Assembly (NCBI RefSeq): GCF_000720135.1
Contig: NZ_JOIU01000041.1
Location: 45,932-109,931, forward strand
DNA length: 64,000 nucleotides
Direction of reading: 5' to 3'
Origin: Streptomyces sp. NRRL S-1022
Lineage (GTDB): Bacteria > Actinomycetota > Actinomycetes > Streptomycetales > Streptomycetaceae
The translations under genes and the position numbers were made by a program. Under the pieces are notes generated by a model. The model saw only the letters and a list, made by a program, of their open reading frames with translations. It was not told the DNA's origin and did no database searches. Positions 1 through 7,939 of this stretch are shown one piece after another; positions within the stretch are counted from its first letter, which is position 1, and each line of letters opens with the position of its first letter.

Positions 1-300
1 ACCCCCGGCGGCCACCGGGACTACGGCGACTGGGCCGTCGACCGGGTCATTCGCATCCAGGCGCTGTACGCCGCGGGCCTGAACAGCAAGAAGATCGCCC
101 AGCTGCTGCCGTGCATGCGGGACGGCGACGGCGCACCGAGCGAGAGCGCGACGCCCCGGCTCGTCGACGAACTCAGCGCCGAGCGCGACCGGCTGGACCG
201 GATGATCGCCGACCTGGTCCGCTCCCGGGACGTCCTGGACGGCATCATCAGCACCGCCTCGACGGGCCTGGGCGCGGCCGCCCTCTCCGGCGGCGGCTGA
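1..300 (+). CDS. MerR-family transcriptional regulator (C-terminal part, 5' truncated by window)
   Basis: The open frame enters from base 1 and ends at TGA 298-300, leaving 99 residues. The visible start, TPGGHRDYGDWAVDRVIRIQ, fits the second half of a MerR winged-helix domain, where a variable Y-R-x-Y element is followed by helices such as LYAAGLNSKKIAQLLPCM. The rest is a charged helix (ELSAERDRLDRMIADLVRSRD), as expected for the coiled-coil dimerisation arm of MerR proteins. There is no effector-binding domain after the coil, so this is a short MerR type. The DNA-contacting first helices lie outside the window. The convergent SARP gene stops 18 bases downstream. The ligand is unknown. Confidence 0.8.
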   Translation, partial: TPGGHRDYGDWAVDRVIRIQALYAAGLNSKKIAQLLPCMRDGDGAPSESATPRLVDELSAERDRLDRMIADLVRSRDVLDGIISTASTGLGAAALSGGG

Positions 301-317
301 GCCTTCCCCGGCGCGGC

Positions 318-3300
318 TCAGGCGGCCCGGTCCGCCAGTCCGGCCAGGGTGGTGCGGGCGTGGCGCTCCGCCTCGGCGGGGCTCAGGCCCGTCCCGCGCT
401 CGAACGCCTCGGTGAAGGCGCGCCGGCCCAGGACGGCGCGGGCCGCCGCGGTGACACGGTCGACGTCGCCGCGTTCGGCGGGCGGCAGGGGCGCGCCGAC
501 GCTGCGGCGCGCGGCGTGGGCGGCGCCCAGGAGCAGGGCCGCACAGGTGGCGCCGGGCCGGTCGCCGCCCAGCGCGGCCGTGCCGGCGAGCCCCTCCAGG
601 CAGAGGGCGAGGGCGCGCGGCTCGTCCAGGGAGCGGGCGGTCGTGAGGCTGCGCAGGTGGTGGGCGGCGGACCGGGCTGCGTCGCCGCGGAGTTCGGCGA
701 GGAAACCGAGTTCGGCGTGGAGCAGGTGGTCGCCGGCCGGTGAGGAGACGTCGGCGTGGGCGTCGCGGATGCGCAGCAGGTGCGCCTCGGCCGCGTCGAT
801 GTCGCCGGAGCGGCGGGCGCCGAGGGCCAGACCCATGTCGGCGTGGATCTCGCCGTACTTGTAGCCCTGCTCGACGGCGATGCGGCGGGCCTGCTCGTGC
901 AGTGCGCGGGCGCGGTCGAAGTCGCGGGCGAGCAGCGCGAGACGGCCGAGCCCGGAGAGGCGGGCCGACACCTCGGCCTCCAGGCTCAGCTCCCGGGCGA
1001 TCTGGAGTCCTTCGTGCTGCCGGTGCGCCGCCTGCTCGTACTCGCCCTTGATCTCGGCGAGCGCGGCGAGCGGTGAGACGGTCTGCAGCTCGCCCCACCG
1101 GTCGCCCAGGCCGCGGAAGAGGGCGCGGCTGCGCTGTCCGTCGCGGGCCAGGCCGTCCAGGTCGCCGCGGACCAGGGCGAGCGCCGCCCGCAGGCCGAGC
1201 GCGGCGGCGATCCCCCACTGCTCGTCGGCGGCCTCGAAGTGGATCAGCGCGCGGGTGTTCAGGGCGCGGCTGCCGTCCAGGTCGCCGACGCTGAACCGGC
1301 CGTAGGCGTTGAGCCACAGCGCCCGGGCGCGGCGCACCGGGTCGGGTACGGCGTCGGCGTGGCAGGTCACCGTGCGCTCCCCGGTCAGCAGGCCGAAAGC
1401 GCAGTGCAGCAGGGCGAGTTCGGGGTCACAGCGGCCTGCGGTGGCGGTGAGGACGGCGGCCAGGCCGCGGCGGGCCTCGGTGAGGCGGCCACGCAGCAGC
1501 CACCACCAGGACAGGGCGGTGGCGAGCCGTACGGCTTCCCCGCTGTGCCCCGCCGCGGCGCGGCGCACCGCCTCGTCCAGGGCGGCGCGCAGGTTGCACG
1601 CCTCGGTGTCCAGGCGGGTCAGCCAGTCCCGTTGCCGCGGACCGCGCAGCCGCTGCTCGGCGTGTTCGGCGAGGGCGAGGTAGTGCCGCAGGTGGCGTCG
1701 GCGGGCCGCGGGCTCGTCGGCGCTCTCGCGCAGCCGCTCGTTGGCGTAGGCGGCGACCGACTCCAGCAGGCGGTAACGGGGCCCGGCCGGGCCGGCCGTG
1801 ACGACGACGAGGGACTTCTCGACCAGCCGGGTGACGAGGTCCAGCACCGCCCCACGGGCCACGCCCTCGCCCGCGCACACCGCCTCCGCCGCGTCGAGGC
1901 CGCAGCCGTCGCGGTGCACGGCGAGCCGGCTCAGCACGAGGCGTTCGGGCGTGCTCAGCAGCTCCCAGCTCCAGTCGATCACCGCGCGCAGGGTCTGCTG
2001 GCGGGCGGGCGCGCCCCGCTGTCCGGAGGTCAGTACCCGGAACCGGTCGCCGAGGCGGGCGGCCAGCTCCCGTACGCCGAGGGCGCGGACCCGGGTCGCC
2101 GCGAGCTCCAGGGCGAGCGGGATGCCGTCCAGGCGGCGGCAGATCTCAGCCACGGCTGCGTGGTCGGCCGCGGCGGCCTCGCCGGTGCCGAGCCGGAAGC
2201 CCGGCGCGCAGTCGGCGGCCCGCTCGGCGAACAGGCGTACGGCGTCCGGGGTGGGCAGCGGTTCCACCAGGAACACCGCCTCGCCGGCCAGGGCGAGGGG
2301 TTCCTGGCTGGTGGTGAGGACGCGCAGCCGGGGGGCGCTGCGCAGGAGCAGCGCGACCAGCTCGGCGGCGGCCGCGACGACATGCTCGCAGTTGTCCAGC
2401 ACGAGGAGGGTACGGCGGTCGCGCAGGGCCGCGCTCAGCCGGTGCACGGGGGAGGTGGCGCCGGCGCCGGTGACGGGCGGGGCAGCGGGGGCGTCGTCCC
2501 GGATGCCGAGGGTCGCGGCGACGAGGTCGGCGAGGTCGTCGGGGGTGGCGCCGCGGACCCCGGCGAACTCGACGAACCAGGCCCCGTCGGGCAGCCCGGC
2601 ACCCCCACCCGCGGTCTCCCGCGCGGCAGCCACCGCCAGCCGCGTCTTCCCCACCCCGCCGGGCCCGGTGAGAGTCACCAGCCGCTGCTTGTCGAGAAGT
2701 CGGCAAACCCGCCCGAGGCTCTCCTCCCGCCCGATGAGCGCGGTGAGCGGAACGGGCAGGTCACCGGGAACGGGAGCACCCTCCGAAGCCCCCGCGGCAC
2801 CGGCCGGAAGCTCTACGGCACCGGCCGCAACCACTGCAGTGGCGGGCTGAGTTGTCGCCGGGCCGGACGCATCCCTCGCAGCACCGGGCGGAGTCACCGC
2901 GAGACCGGGTCCAACCCCCGCAGCATCGGCCGAAGTCACCGCGCCGCTAGCCGCAACCCCCGCAGCGCCGACCGGAGTTACCGCAAGACCGGGCGCAACC
3001 GCCTCAACACTGGGCGGAACCACGGCGGGGCCCCCCGGAACCACCGCAGCACCGGCCGCAACCCCCGCGGCATCGGCCGAAGTCACCGCGCCGCCGGCCA
3101 CAACGCCCGCAGCGCCCAGCGGAGTTACCGCAAGACCGGGCGCAACCGCCGCAGCACCGGGCGGAGTCACCGGGAAGCCGGAGGGAGTCACCGGGAAGCC
3201 GGGCGGAGTCACCGGGAAGCCGGGCGGAGTCACCGCGGCACCAGCCGGTGCCGGGGCTGTCGGCAGCAGGGCCGGGTCCTGGCGGAGCATCGCCCGGTGC

Positions 3301-3998
3301 AGTGCGCTCACCGCGGGGCCGGGGCACGCGCCCAGCTCGTCGGCGAGGCGGGTGCGCAGGTCCTCGTACGACGCGAGCGCCTCGCCCTGGTGGCCGGCCC
3401 GGTACAGCGCCTGCATCTGCACCACCCGCAGCCGCTCCCGCAGCGGGTGCTCGGCCACCAGCGCGGCCAGTTCCCCGGCGAGCAGCAGGTGGTCCCCCGC
3501 CGCCAGGCGGGCCTCGGCCCGTTCCTCCAGCACGGCCAGCCGCTGTTCCGCCAGGCACTCGCGGGCCGCCCGGGCGAACTCCTCGTCGGCGAAGTCCGCG
3601 TAGGCCGGTCCGCGCCACAGTCCGAGCGCGTCGGTGAGCAGGGCCGCCCGCGCCCGCGGGTCGGTGACGGAGCGGGCCTGGGCGACGAGGCGGCCGAACC
3701 GTGCGACGTCCACGTCGTCGGCCGGGTCGAGCCGCAGCCGGTAGCCCGGGGGCTGCCGTACCAGCCGCTCGCGGCCGAGCACCCGGCGCAGCTGGGAGAC
3801 CTTGGCCTGGAGCGCGCCCGCCGGGTTGCCGGGGAGGTGGTCGCCCCACAGGTCGTGGATGAGCCGGTCGGCGGAGACGGGGCCGCCCTCGTGCGCGAGC
3901 AGATCCGCGAGCAGCGCCCGCACCTTGGTCTCGGCGACCCGGACCGGCTCCCCTTCGTCGTCCCACACCGCGAGTGGTCCGAGCACCCCTAACCGCAT
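318..3998 (-). CDS. AfsR/SARP-family regulator, BTAD + NB-ARC ATPase + TPR
   Basis: A 1226-aa large SARP. Residues 1-95 form the OmpR-like winged helix (MRLGVLGPLAVWDD..., then LIHDLWGDHLP and LQAKVSQLRRVLG). Residues 96-250 are the bacterial transcriptional activation domain. Residues about 250-415 are a Pro/Ala/Val repeat linker. From about 415 comes an NB-ARC/AP-ATPase with P-loop GPGGVGKTRLA and LLVLDNCEHV as Walker B. From about 780 there are TPR-like helices to the end. The ATG at 3998 was chosen because the wHTH begins exactly there; the frame stays open upstream but that part has no domain sense. Family members activate secondary metabolite genes by binding direct repeats. Three 11-bp repeats lie 72 bases upstream of the start, between this gene and a divergent MFS exporter. 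The target pathway is not obvious. Confidence 0.88.
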   Translation of the reverse strand: MRLGVLGPLAVWDDEGEPVRVAETKVRALLADLLAHEGGPVSADRLIHDLWGDHLPGNPAGALQAKVSQLRRVLGRERLVRQPPGYRLRLDPADDVDVARFGRLVAQARSVTDPRARAALLTDALGLWRGPAYADFADEEFARAARECLAEQRLAVLEERAEARLAAGDHLLLAGELAALVAEHPLRERLRVVQMQALYRAGHQGEALASYEDLRTRLADELGACPGPAVSALHRAMLRQDPALLPTAPAPAGAAVTPPGFPVTPPGFPVTPSGFPVTPPGAAAVAPGLAVTPLGAAGVVAGGAVTSADAAGVAAGAAVVPGGPAVVPPSVEAVAPGLAVTPVGAAGVAASGAVTSADAAGVGPGLAVTPPGAARDASGPATTQPATAVVAAGAVELPAGAAGASEGAPVPGDLPVPLTALIGREESLGRVCRLLDKQRLVTLTGPGGVGKTRLAVAAARETAGGGAGLPDGAWFVEFAGVRGATPDDLADLVAATLGIRDDAPAAPPVTGAGATSPVHRLSAALRDRRTLLVLDNCEHVVAAAAELVALLLRSAPRLRVLTTSQEPLALAGEAVFLVEPLPTPDAVRLFAERAADCAPGFRLGTGEAAAADHAAVAEICRRLDGIPLALELAATRVRALGVRELAARLGDRFRVLTSGQRGAPARQQTLRAVIDWSWELLSTPERLVLSRLAVHRDGCGLDAAEAVCAGEGVARGAVLDLVTRLVEKSLVVVTAGPAGPRYRLLESVAAYANERLRESADEPAARRRHLRHYLALAEHAEQRLRGPRQRDWLTRLDTEACNLRAALDEAVRRAAAGHSGEAVRLATALSWWWLLRGRLTEARRGLAAVLTATAGRCDPELALLHCAFGLLTGERTVTCHADAVPDPVRRARALWLNAYGRFSVGDLDGSRALNTRALIHFEAADEQWGIAAALGLRAALALVRGDLDGLARDGQRSRALFRGLGDRWGELQTVSPLAALAEIKGEYEQAAHRQHEGLQIARELSLEAEVSARLSGLGRLALLARDFDRARALHEQARRIAVEQGYKYGEIHADMGLALGARRSGDIDAAEAHLLRIRDAHADVSSPAGDHLLHAELGFLAELRGDAARSAAHHLRSLTTARSLDEPRALALCLEGLAGTAALGGDRPGATCAALLLGAAHAARRSVGAPLPPAERGDVDRVTAAARAVLGRRAFTEAFERGTGLSPAEAERHARTTLAGLADRAA
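2800..3245 (-). repeat. In-frame coding repeats in the AfsR-like linker
   Basis: This part of the SARP gene encodes a low-complexity linker made of variants of VTPPGFP, AVTPxGAAGV and AVTSADAAGV. At DNA level, 21-bp units reading GGAGTCACCGGGAAGCCGGGC on the + strand are tandem at about 3162-3234, and longer, more diverged units continue to about 2800. Every unit length visible is a multiple of three, so the frame is kept. It separates the DNA-binding/BTAD half from the ATPase half and probably acts as a flexible tether. Confidence 0.8.
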
Positions 3999-4069
3999 GT
4001 GCGCCACCGTACCCGTTCCGTGAACGCGCCAGGCGGGCCCGGCCCCGGATCGTCCGGTTCCGGCCCCCG

Positions 4070-4102
4070 TTCCGGAAGCTTTTCCGAAGCTTTCCCGAAG
4101 GG
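4070..4102. promoter_or_regulatory. Three 11-bp direct repeats, candidate SARP operator
   Basis: Consecutive 11-mers TTCCGGAAGCT (4070-4080), TTTCCGAAGCT (4081-4091) and TTCCCGAAGGG (4092-4102). SARP proteins are known to bind heptamer direct repeats spaced by one helical turn of 11 bp. The site sits in the 232-bp divergent promoter region between the AfsR-like gene and the MFS exporter, so it could serve autoregulation, exporter control or both. Confidence 0.6.
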
Positions 4103-4230
4103 GCCGCCCGCACAGTCGTCCTCCCCGGGTGGCCGGCCGGCCACCCGGCGTGCCCACGGCGGCGCGGCGGGGCCCCCTCCCCCCGTGGCGTCCGGGCATC
4201 GCCCCAGCACGATACGGAGTACACACCCCC

Positions 4231-5466
4231 ATGAGCGCCTCACCCGAGACCGCCGCCGCCTCCGGCGCCGCGCCGCCCGCCGGACGGGAGGACACGGAGC
4301 CGCCGCGGCGACTGCCGATGGCCGCCCTGCTCGCCCTGGCCACCGCGGTGTTCATCACCAGCCTGACCGAGACGCTGCCCGCGGGCCTGCTCCCCGGCAT
4401 GAGCCACGACCTGCGGGTGGGCGAGTCCGCGACCGGGCAGACGGTCACGATCTACGCGATCGGCACCGCGCTCACCGCGATCCCGCTGACGGCGGCCACC
4501 GCGGGCTGGCGGCGCAAGCGGCTGCTGCTGACCGCCGTGGCGGGCTTCGCGGTGGCCAACACGGTCACGGCCGTGTCGTCCGTGTACGGCCTGACGATGG
4601 TGGCCCGTTTCCTCGCCGGTGTCGCCGCGGGCCTGGCGTGGGCCCTGCTCGCCGGCTACGCGCGGCGGATGGCGCCGGTGGCGCTGCAGGGCCGGGCGAT
4701 CGCCGTCGCCATGGCGGGCATCCCGGTGGCGCTCTCCCTCGGCGTGCCCGCGGGGACCTTCCTCGGCCAGGCCCTCGGCTGGCGCACGGCGTTCCTGGCG
4801 ATGACGGCGCTCACGGTGGTGCTGCTGCTGTGGATCACCGCCGCCGTGCCCGACCGCCCGGGCCAGGAGCGCGGCGAACGCCCGCGCATGCTGCGGGCGC
4901 TGGGGGTTCCGGGCGTGCGTCCGGTGCTCTTCGTGACGCTCGTCTTCGTGCTGGCGCACACGGTCCTGTACGCCTACATCGCGACCTTCCTGGACGGGCT
5001 GGGCATGGGCGGACGGACCGACCTGGTGCTGCTCGCCTTCGGTGTCGCCTCGCTGCTCGGCATCTGGATCGTGGGCGCCCGCATCCAGCACCGGCTGCGC
5101 TCGCTGACGATCGCCAGCACCCTGCTGGTGGCGGCCGCCGCCGCGCTGCTCGCGGCGCTGAGCGACGGCGGGGCCCCGGTGTACGTCGCCGCCGCGCTGT
5201 GGGGGCTGGGCTGGGGCGGGCTGCCGACCCTGCTGCAGACCGCCGTCGGCGACGCGGGCGGCGAACAGGCCGACGCGGCCCAGGCGATGCTCGTCACGCT
5301 GTGGAACGTGGCCATGGCCGGCGGCGGTGTGCTGGGCGGGATCCTGCTGGACACGGCAGGCAGCGCTTCCTTCCCCTGGACGGTGCTGCTGCTCCTGCTG
5401 CCGGTGCTCGCCGTCGTGCTCGCCGCCCGCGGTCACGGCTTCCCGGCGCGGCGCCCCGGGGACTGA
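4231..5466 (+). CDS. MFS transporter, DHA1-type drug/metabolite exporter
   Basis: A 411-aa inner-membrane protein with about 12 hydrophobic segments. A cytosolic, Pro/Ala-rich N-terminus (about 30 aa) precedes the first helix (MAALLALATAVFITSLTETLPAGLLPGM). The segment FLAGVAAGLAWALLAGYARR looks like the motif-B helix of TM4, and GIPVALSLGVPAGTFLGQALGWRTAF like antiporter motif C in TM5, as in AraJ/chloramphenicol-resistance type DHA1 exporters. The ATG at 4231 has a GGAG 13 bases upstream. It is divergent from the AfsR-like regulator and shares its repeat-containing intergenic region, so it is probably the regulator's target. The substrate is unknown. Confidence 0.85.
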   Translation: MSASPETAAASGAAPPAGREDTEPPRRLPMAALLALATAVFITSLTETLPAGLLPGMSHDLRVGESATGQTVTIYAIGTALTAIPLTAATAGWRRKRLLLTAVAGFAVANTVTAVSSVYGLTMVARFLAGVAAGLAWALLAGYARRMAPVALQGRAIAVAMAGIPVALSLGVPAGTFLGQALGWRTAFLAMTALTVVLLLWITAAVPDRPGQERGERPRMLRALGVPGVRPVLFVTLVFVLAHTVLYAYIATFLDGLGMGGRTDLVLLAFGVASLLGIWIVGARIQHRLRSLTIASTLLVAAAAALLAALSDGGAPVYVAAALWGLGWGGLPTLLQTAVGDAGGEQADAAQAMLVTLWNVAMAGGGVLGGILLDTAGSASFPWTVLLLLLPVLAVVLAARGHGFPARRPGD

Positions 5467-5863
5467 CTTTCCCCAAAGAAAAGCAAACTGTCGCTCATTC
5501 AACGAATGACTCGGCGCGCGCGCAATGTGATGTTCATACGCGAGTGACATTCCGCGGCTTTCTTTCGGACCTTCTTCGCCGGCGGCCGCGAGCGCCGGCC
5601 ACCGGATCCCCCGGTGCCGCCTGACCAGCGCGGACAGTGTCCGTGACAGGACCCCGACCGGGGTGCGGGGGCTTTCCGGAGCCCCTCGCCCCGTTTCCGC
5701 CCCCGCCCCCAAAGGGGCCTGTTCACGCTGGTCAGCGACCGAAATGGCAAAGTGACGGCACGAGGCGTGAAATCGGCGATGCAGCCGGTAGCTTTGTCCC
5801 TCGAACGGCTGCCCGTACATCGTCACTGTGGGGCGACACGACTGCGAGGGGGCGTAGTTAAAC
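5467..5863. other. Intergenic region, no gene seen; promoter of the next operon
   Basis: A 397-bp stretch without a credible reading frame. The first 150 bases are unusually AT-rich for this chromosome (around 5471-5580). A GC-rich imperfect hairpin with arms near GGGGTGCGGGGGCT and AGCCCCTCGCCCC lies at about 5661-5697 and could end transcription of the MFS gene. The final 60 bases hold the leader of the next gene, with GAGGGGG about 11 bases before its ATG. Confidence 0.55.
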
Positions 5864-7111
5864 ATGTCGTCATCGGGAGTGCGCGTCGCGGCAGGGGAGC
5901 GCGAGCGCATACAGACATTCGTCGAAAGCGTATTCAATCCACTTCACCGCGCGGAACAACGCCGCTGGGCCCGGGTGTACTTGTCGGGACTGATCCACAC
6001 ACCCGGCAAGAAGACCCCACGGCGGATGGCCGAGGCCGGCTTATTGCCCGCCGGAGCGGCACACGGCCTGCACCAGTTCATCAACAGCAGCACATGGGCC
6101 TGGGAACCGGTGCGCCGCGCACTCGGCCGGACCGTCGCGGCATGCCGCCCGGCGTACGCCTGGACGGTCGCCGACCTCCTCATCCCGAAGCAGGGTGAGC
6201 ACTCGGTGGGCGTGCACCGCCGCCTGGACCAGGCGACCGGACGCGTCATCAACTGCCAGCGCGGCGTCGGCCTGTTCCTGTCGGCCGGCGCCCGCTGCTA
6301 CCCCGTCGACTGGAGCCTCGTCCTCGACGGGGCGTGGGACTGGGACGACCTTCGCCGGCGCCGTGCGCGCATACCGGAGGCGGAGACCGGGCGCCCCGTG
6401 GGGGCGTTCGTGCTCGGCTTCGCCGCCGAAGTCACCGCCGCGCGACCGCGGTTGCCCAAGGTGCCCTGGGTGCTCAACCTCACCCAGCGGTGCGACGACG
6501 CGAGCGGGGTCATGGCCGGCCTCGCCCGCCGCGGACTGGACTTCGTGTGCGAGGTCGATCCCGGACAGATCGTGCTCGTCGGCCGCCCCGCACCGCGGGT
6601 GACCGCTGTCGGAGACCTGATGGAGGAGCCGCACGCCCGGCAGCCGCACGTCCTCATGCGCCCGTCGGAACACGGTGGACCGAAGCCGGTGCGGGTGAAC
6701 GTGTACACCGGAACGGTACGGCTGTCCCAGCGCGGGGCCGCCAAGGACGGCGTCTCACGGACGTACCACGTCCTGGAGCAGCCCTCCGCCGACAGCGGTC
6801 AGCCCGCCCGGTACTGGATCACCAGCATGATGGACCGGGGCGTGGAGGAGGTCCTGGCGCTGGCCCGGAGCCAAGCCGTCGCCCGCGCCACCGTGGACAC
6901 CCTGGGGGAACGTTTCGGCGTGCTCGACTTCGAGGGCCGTTCCTTCCCCGGCTGGCACCACCACATGACCATGGTCTCGGCGGCGTACGCCTACCAGCAG
7001 CTGTCCGGCGCTCCCGGCGCCGCCCCCGCGCCGGCCGCAGGGCCGTCCGCGGAACGCGCCGAAGCCGCGGGCTGCTGCGCGGGCGCCGGAGCGAAAGGCC
7101 TGGGCGCGTGA
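5864..7111 (+). CDS. IS701-type (DDE_5) transposase-like protein, probably domesticated
   Basis: A 415-aa protein with the IS701/DDE superfamily fold: N-terminal helical part with FTYxxGLI-like VYLSGLIHTPGKKTPRRMAE, then WTVADLLIPKQGEHSVGVHRR, which aligns with the first catalytic strand of active IS701 enzymes (usually xDDTGFPKKGxHSVGV). The second strand, usually VLADAGYG, reads VLNLTQRC here, so an expected catalytic Asp appears to be Leu. No terminal inverted repeats or target duplications are visible around the gene. Codon 60 is TTA (6041-6043), implying bldA tRNA control. The stop overlaps the GTG start of an atypical response regulator, so the two are translationally coupled. Together these points suggest a regulatory or structural role rather than transposition. 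Family assignment is by eye. Confidence 0.75.
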   Translation: MSSSGVRVAAGERERIQTFVESVFNPLHRAEQRRWARVYLSGLIHTPGKKTPRRMAEAGLLPAGAAHGLHQFINSSTWAWEPVRRALGRTVAACRPAYAWTVADLLIPKQGEHSVGVHRRLDQATGRVINCQRGVGLFLSAGARCYPVDWSLVLDGAWDWDDLRRRRARIPEAETGRPVGAFVLGFAAEVTAARPRLPKVPWVLNLTQRCDDASGVMAGLARRGLDFVCEVDPGQIVLVGRPAPRVTAVGDLMEEPHARQPHVLMRPSEHGGPKPVRVNVYTGTVRLSQRGAAKDGVSRTYHVLEQPSADSGQPARYWITSMMDRGVEEVLALARSQAVARATVDTLGERFGVLDFEGRSFPGWHHHMTMVSAAYAYQQLSGAPGAAPAPAAGPSAERAEAAGCCAGAGAKGLGA

Positions 7112-7797
7112 AGAAAGTGCTGGTCGTGGAGCCGGACGCCGCCACGGCAGAGACGACGGCGGGCGATCTGCGCCGGCAGGGCTACGCCGCCCACACCCTC
7201 GACAGGGGGGCGCGGATCCTGCGGTCGTACCACGACGCCGACCTGGTGCTGCTCTCCCTGGACCTGCCCGACATCGACGGACTGGAGGTGTGCCGCACGC
7301 TGCGGGCGGAGAGCGACATCCCGCTGATCGCCTGCACGCACCGCGACAACGAACTGGAACGGGTGCTCGCGCTCAAGGCGGGAGCGGACGACTGTGTGCT
7401 GCGGACGTGGAGTCCGCGGGAGATCGGCGCGCGCATCGAGGCGGTGCTGCGGCGCACCCGGCCGCACGCGAGCGGCGCGGACAGCATCTCCCTGCGGCCG
7501 TTGCACATCGATCCGCGGACGCGGGAGGTACGGCTGCGCGACCGCGTGGTCGACGTGACCGCCACGGAGTTCGAGCTGCTCTACACGCTGGCCGCACGGC
7601 CGGACTCCGTCGTCTCCCGCAAGGAGCTGATGGCCAAGGTCTGGGGCAGCAACTGGGTGCGCACCAGCCGCACCATCGACACGCACGTGAGCAGCCTGCG
7701 GGCGAAACTCGGCTCCAGCCGCTGGATCATCACGGTGCGCGGGGTCGGCTACCGCATGGGACACGTCGGGCAGGTGCCCGGGACGTCCGCGGGCTGA
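7108..7797 (+). CDS. Atypical OmpR-family response regulator (JadR1-like)
   Basis: A 229-aa protein starting at GTG 7108, overlapping the previous stop by four bases. Residues 1-115 are a receiver domain and 130-225 a winged helix (VTATEFELLYTLAARPDSVVSRKELMAKVW, RTIDTHVSSLRAKL, ITVRGVGYRM). The phosphorylation site is lost: the usual VDDE acidic pocket reads VEPD, and the phospho-acceptor in DLVLLDLxLPDxDG is replaced by Ser (DLVLLSLDLPDIDG). The conserved Lys (LKAGADD) and Thr (ACTHR) remain. Regulators with this pattern, such as JadR1 of the jadomycin pathway, bind small-molecule end products instead of being phosphorylated. No sensor kinase is adjacent. The gene lies just upstream of two flavin monooxygenases, which are candidate targets. 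Confidence 0.85.
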   Translation: MKKVLVVEPDAATAETTAGDLRRQGYAAHTLDRGARILRSYHDADLVLLSLDLPDIDGLEVCRTLRAESDIPLIACTHRDNELERVLALKAGADDCVLRTWSPREIGARIEAVLRRTRPHASGADSISLRPLHIDPRTREVRLRDRVVDVTATEFELLYTLAARPDSVVSRKELMAKVWGSNWVRTSRTIDTHVSSLRAKLGSSRWIITVRGVGYRMGHVGQVPGTSAG

Positions 7798-7939
7798 ACC
7801 CGTCCGGACCGCCGTTCGGGGGCCCGGGCACGCGCGGCGCCGGACACCGCGCGTGCCGGGGACCCGTCCTGTCCCCGTCCTCCTTTCCGTCCTCCCGCCG
7901 CGAAGAATCGTGACGCCTGCGCGCCTCAGAAGGAGCATC

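Noticed and set aside
1239..3992. Long + strand frame opposite the AfsR-like gene
   Set aside because: Opposite-strand shadow; no domain sense, while the reverse strand encodes BTAD/NB-ARC.
5864..7111. Active IS701 insertion sequence
   Set aside because: No terminal inverted repeats or target duplication visible, catalytic strand altered, and translational coupling to a regulator.
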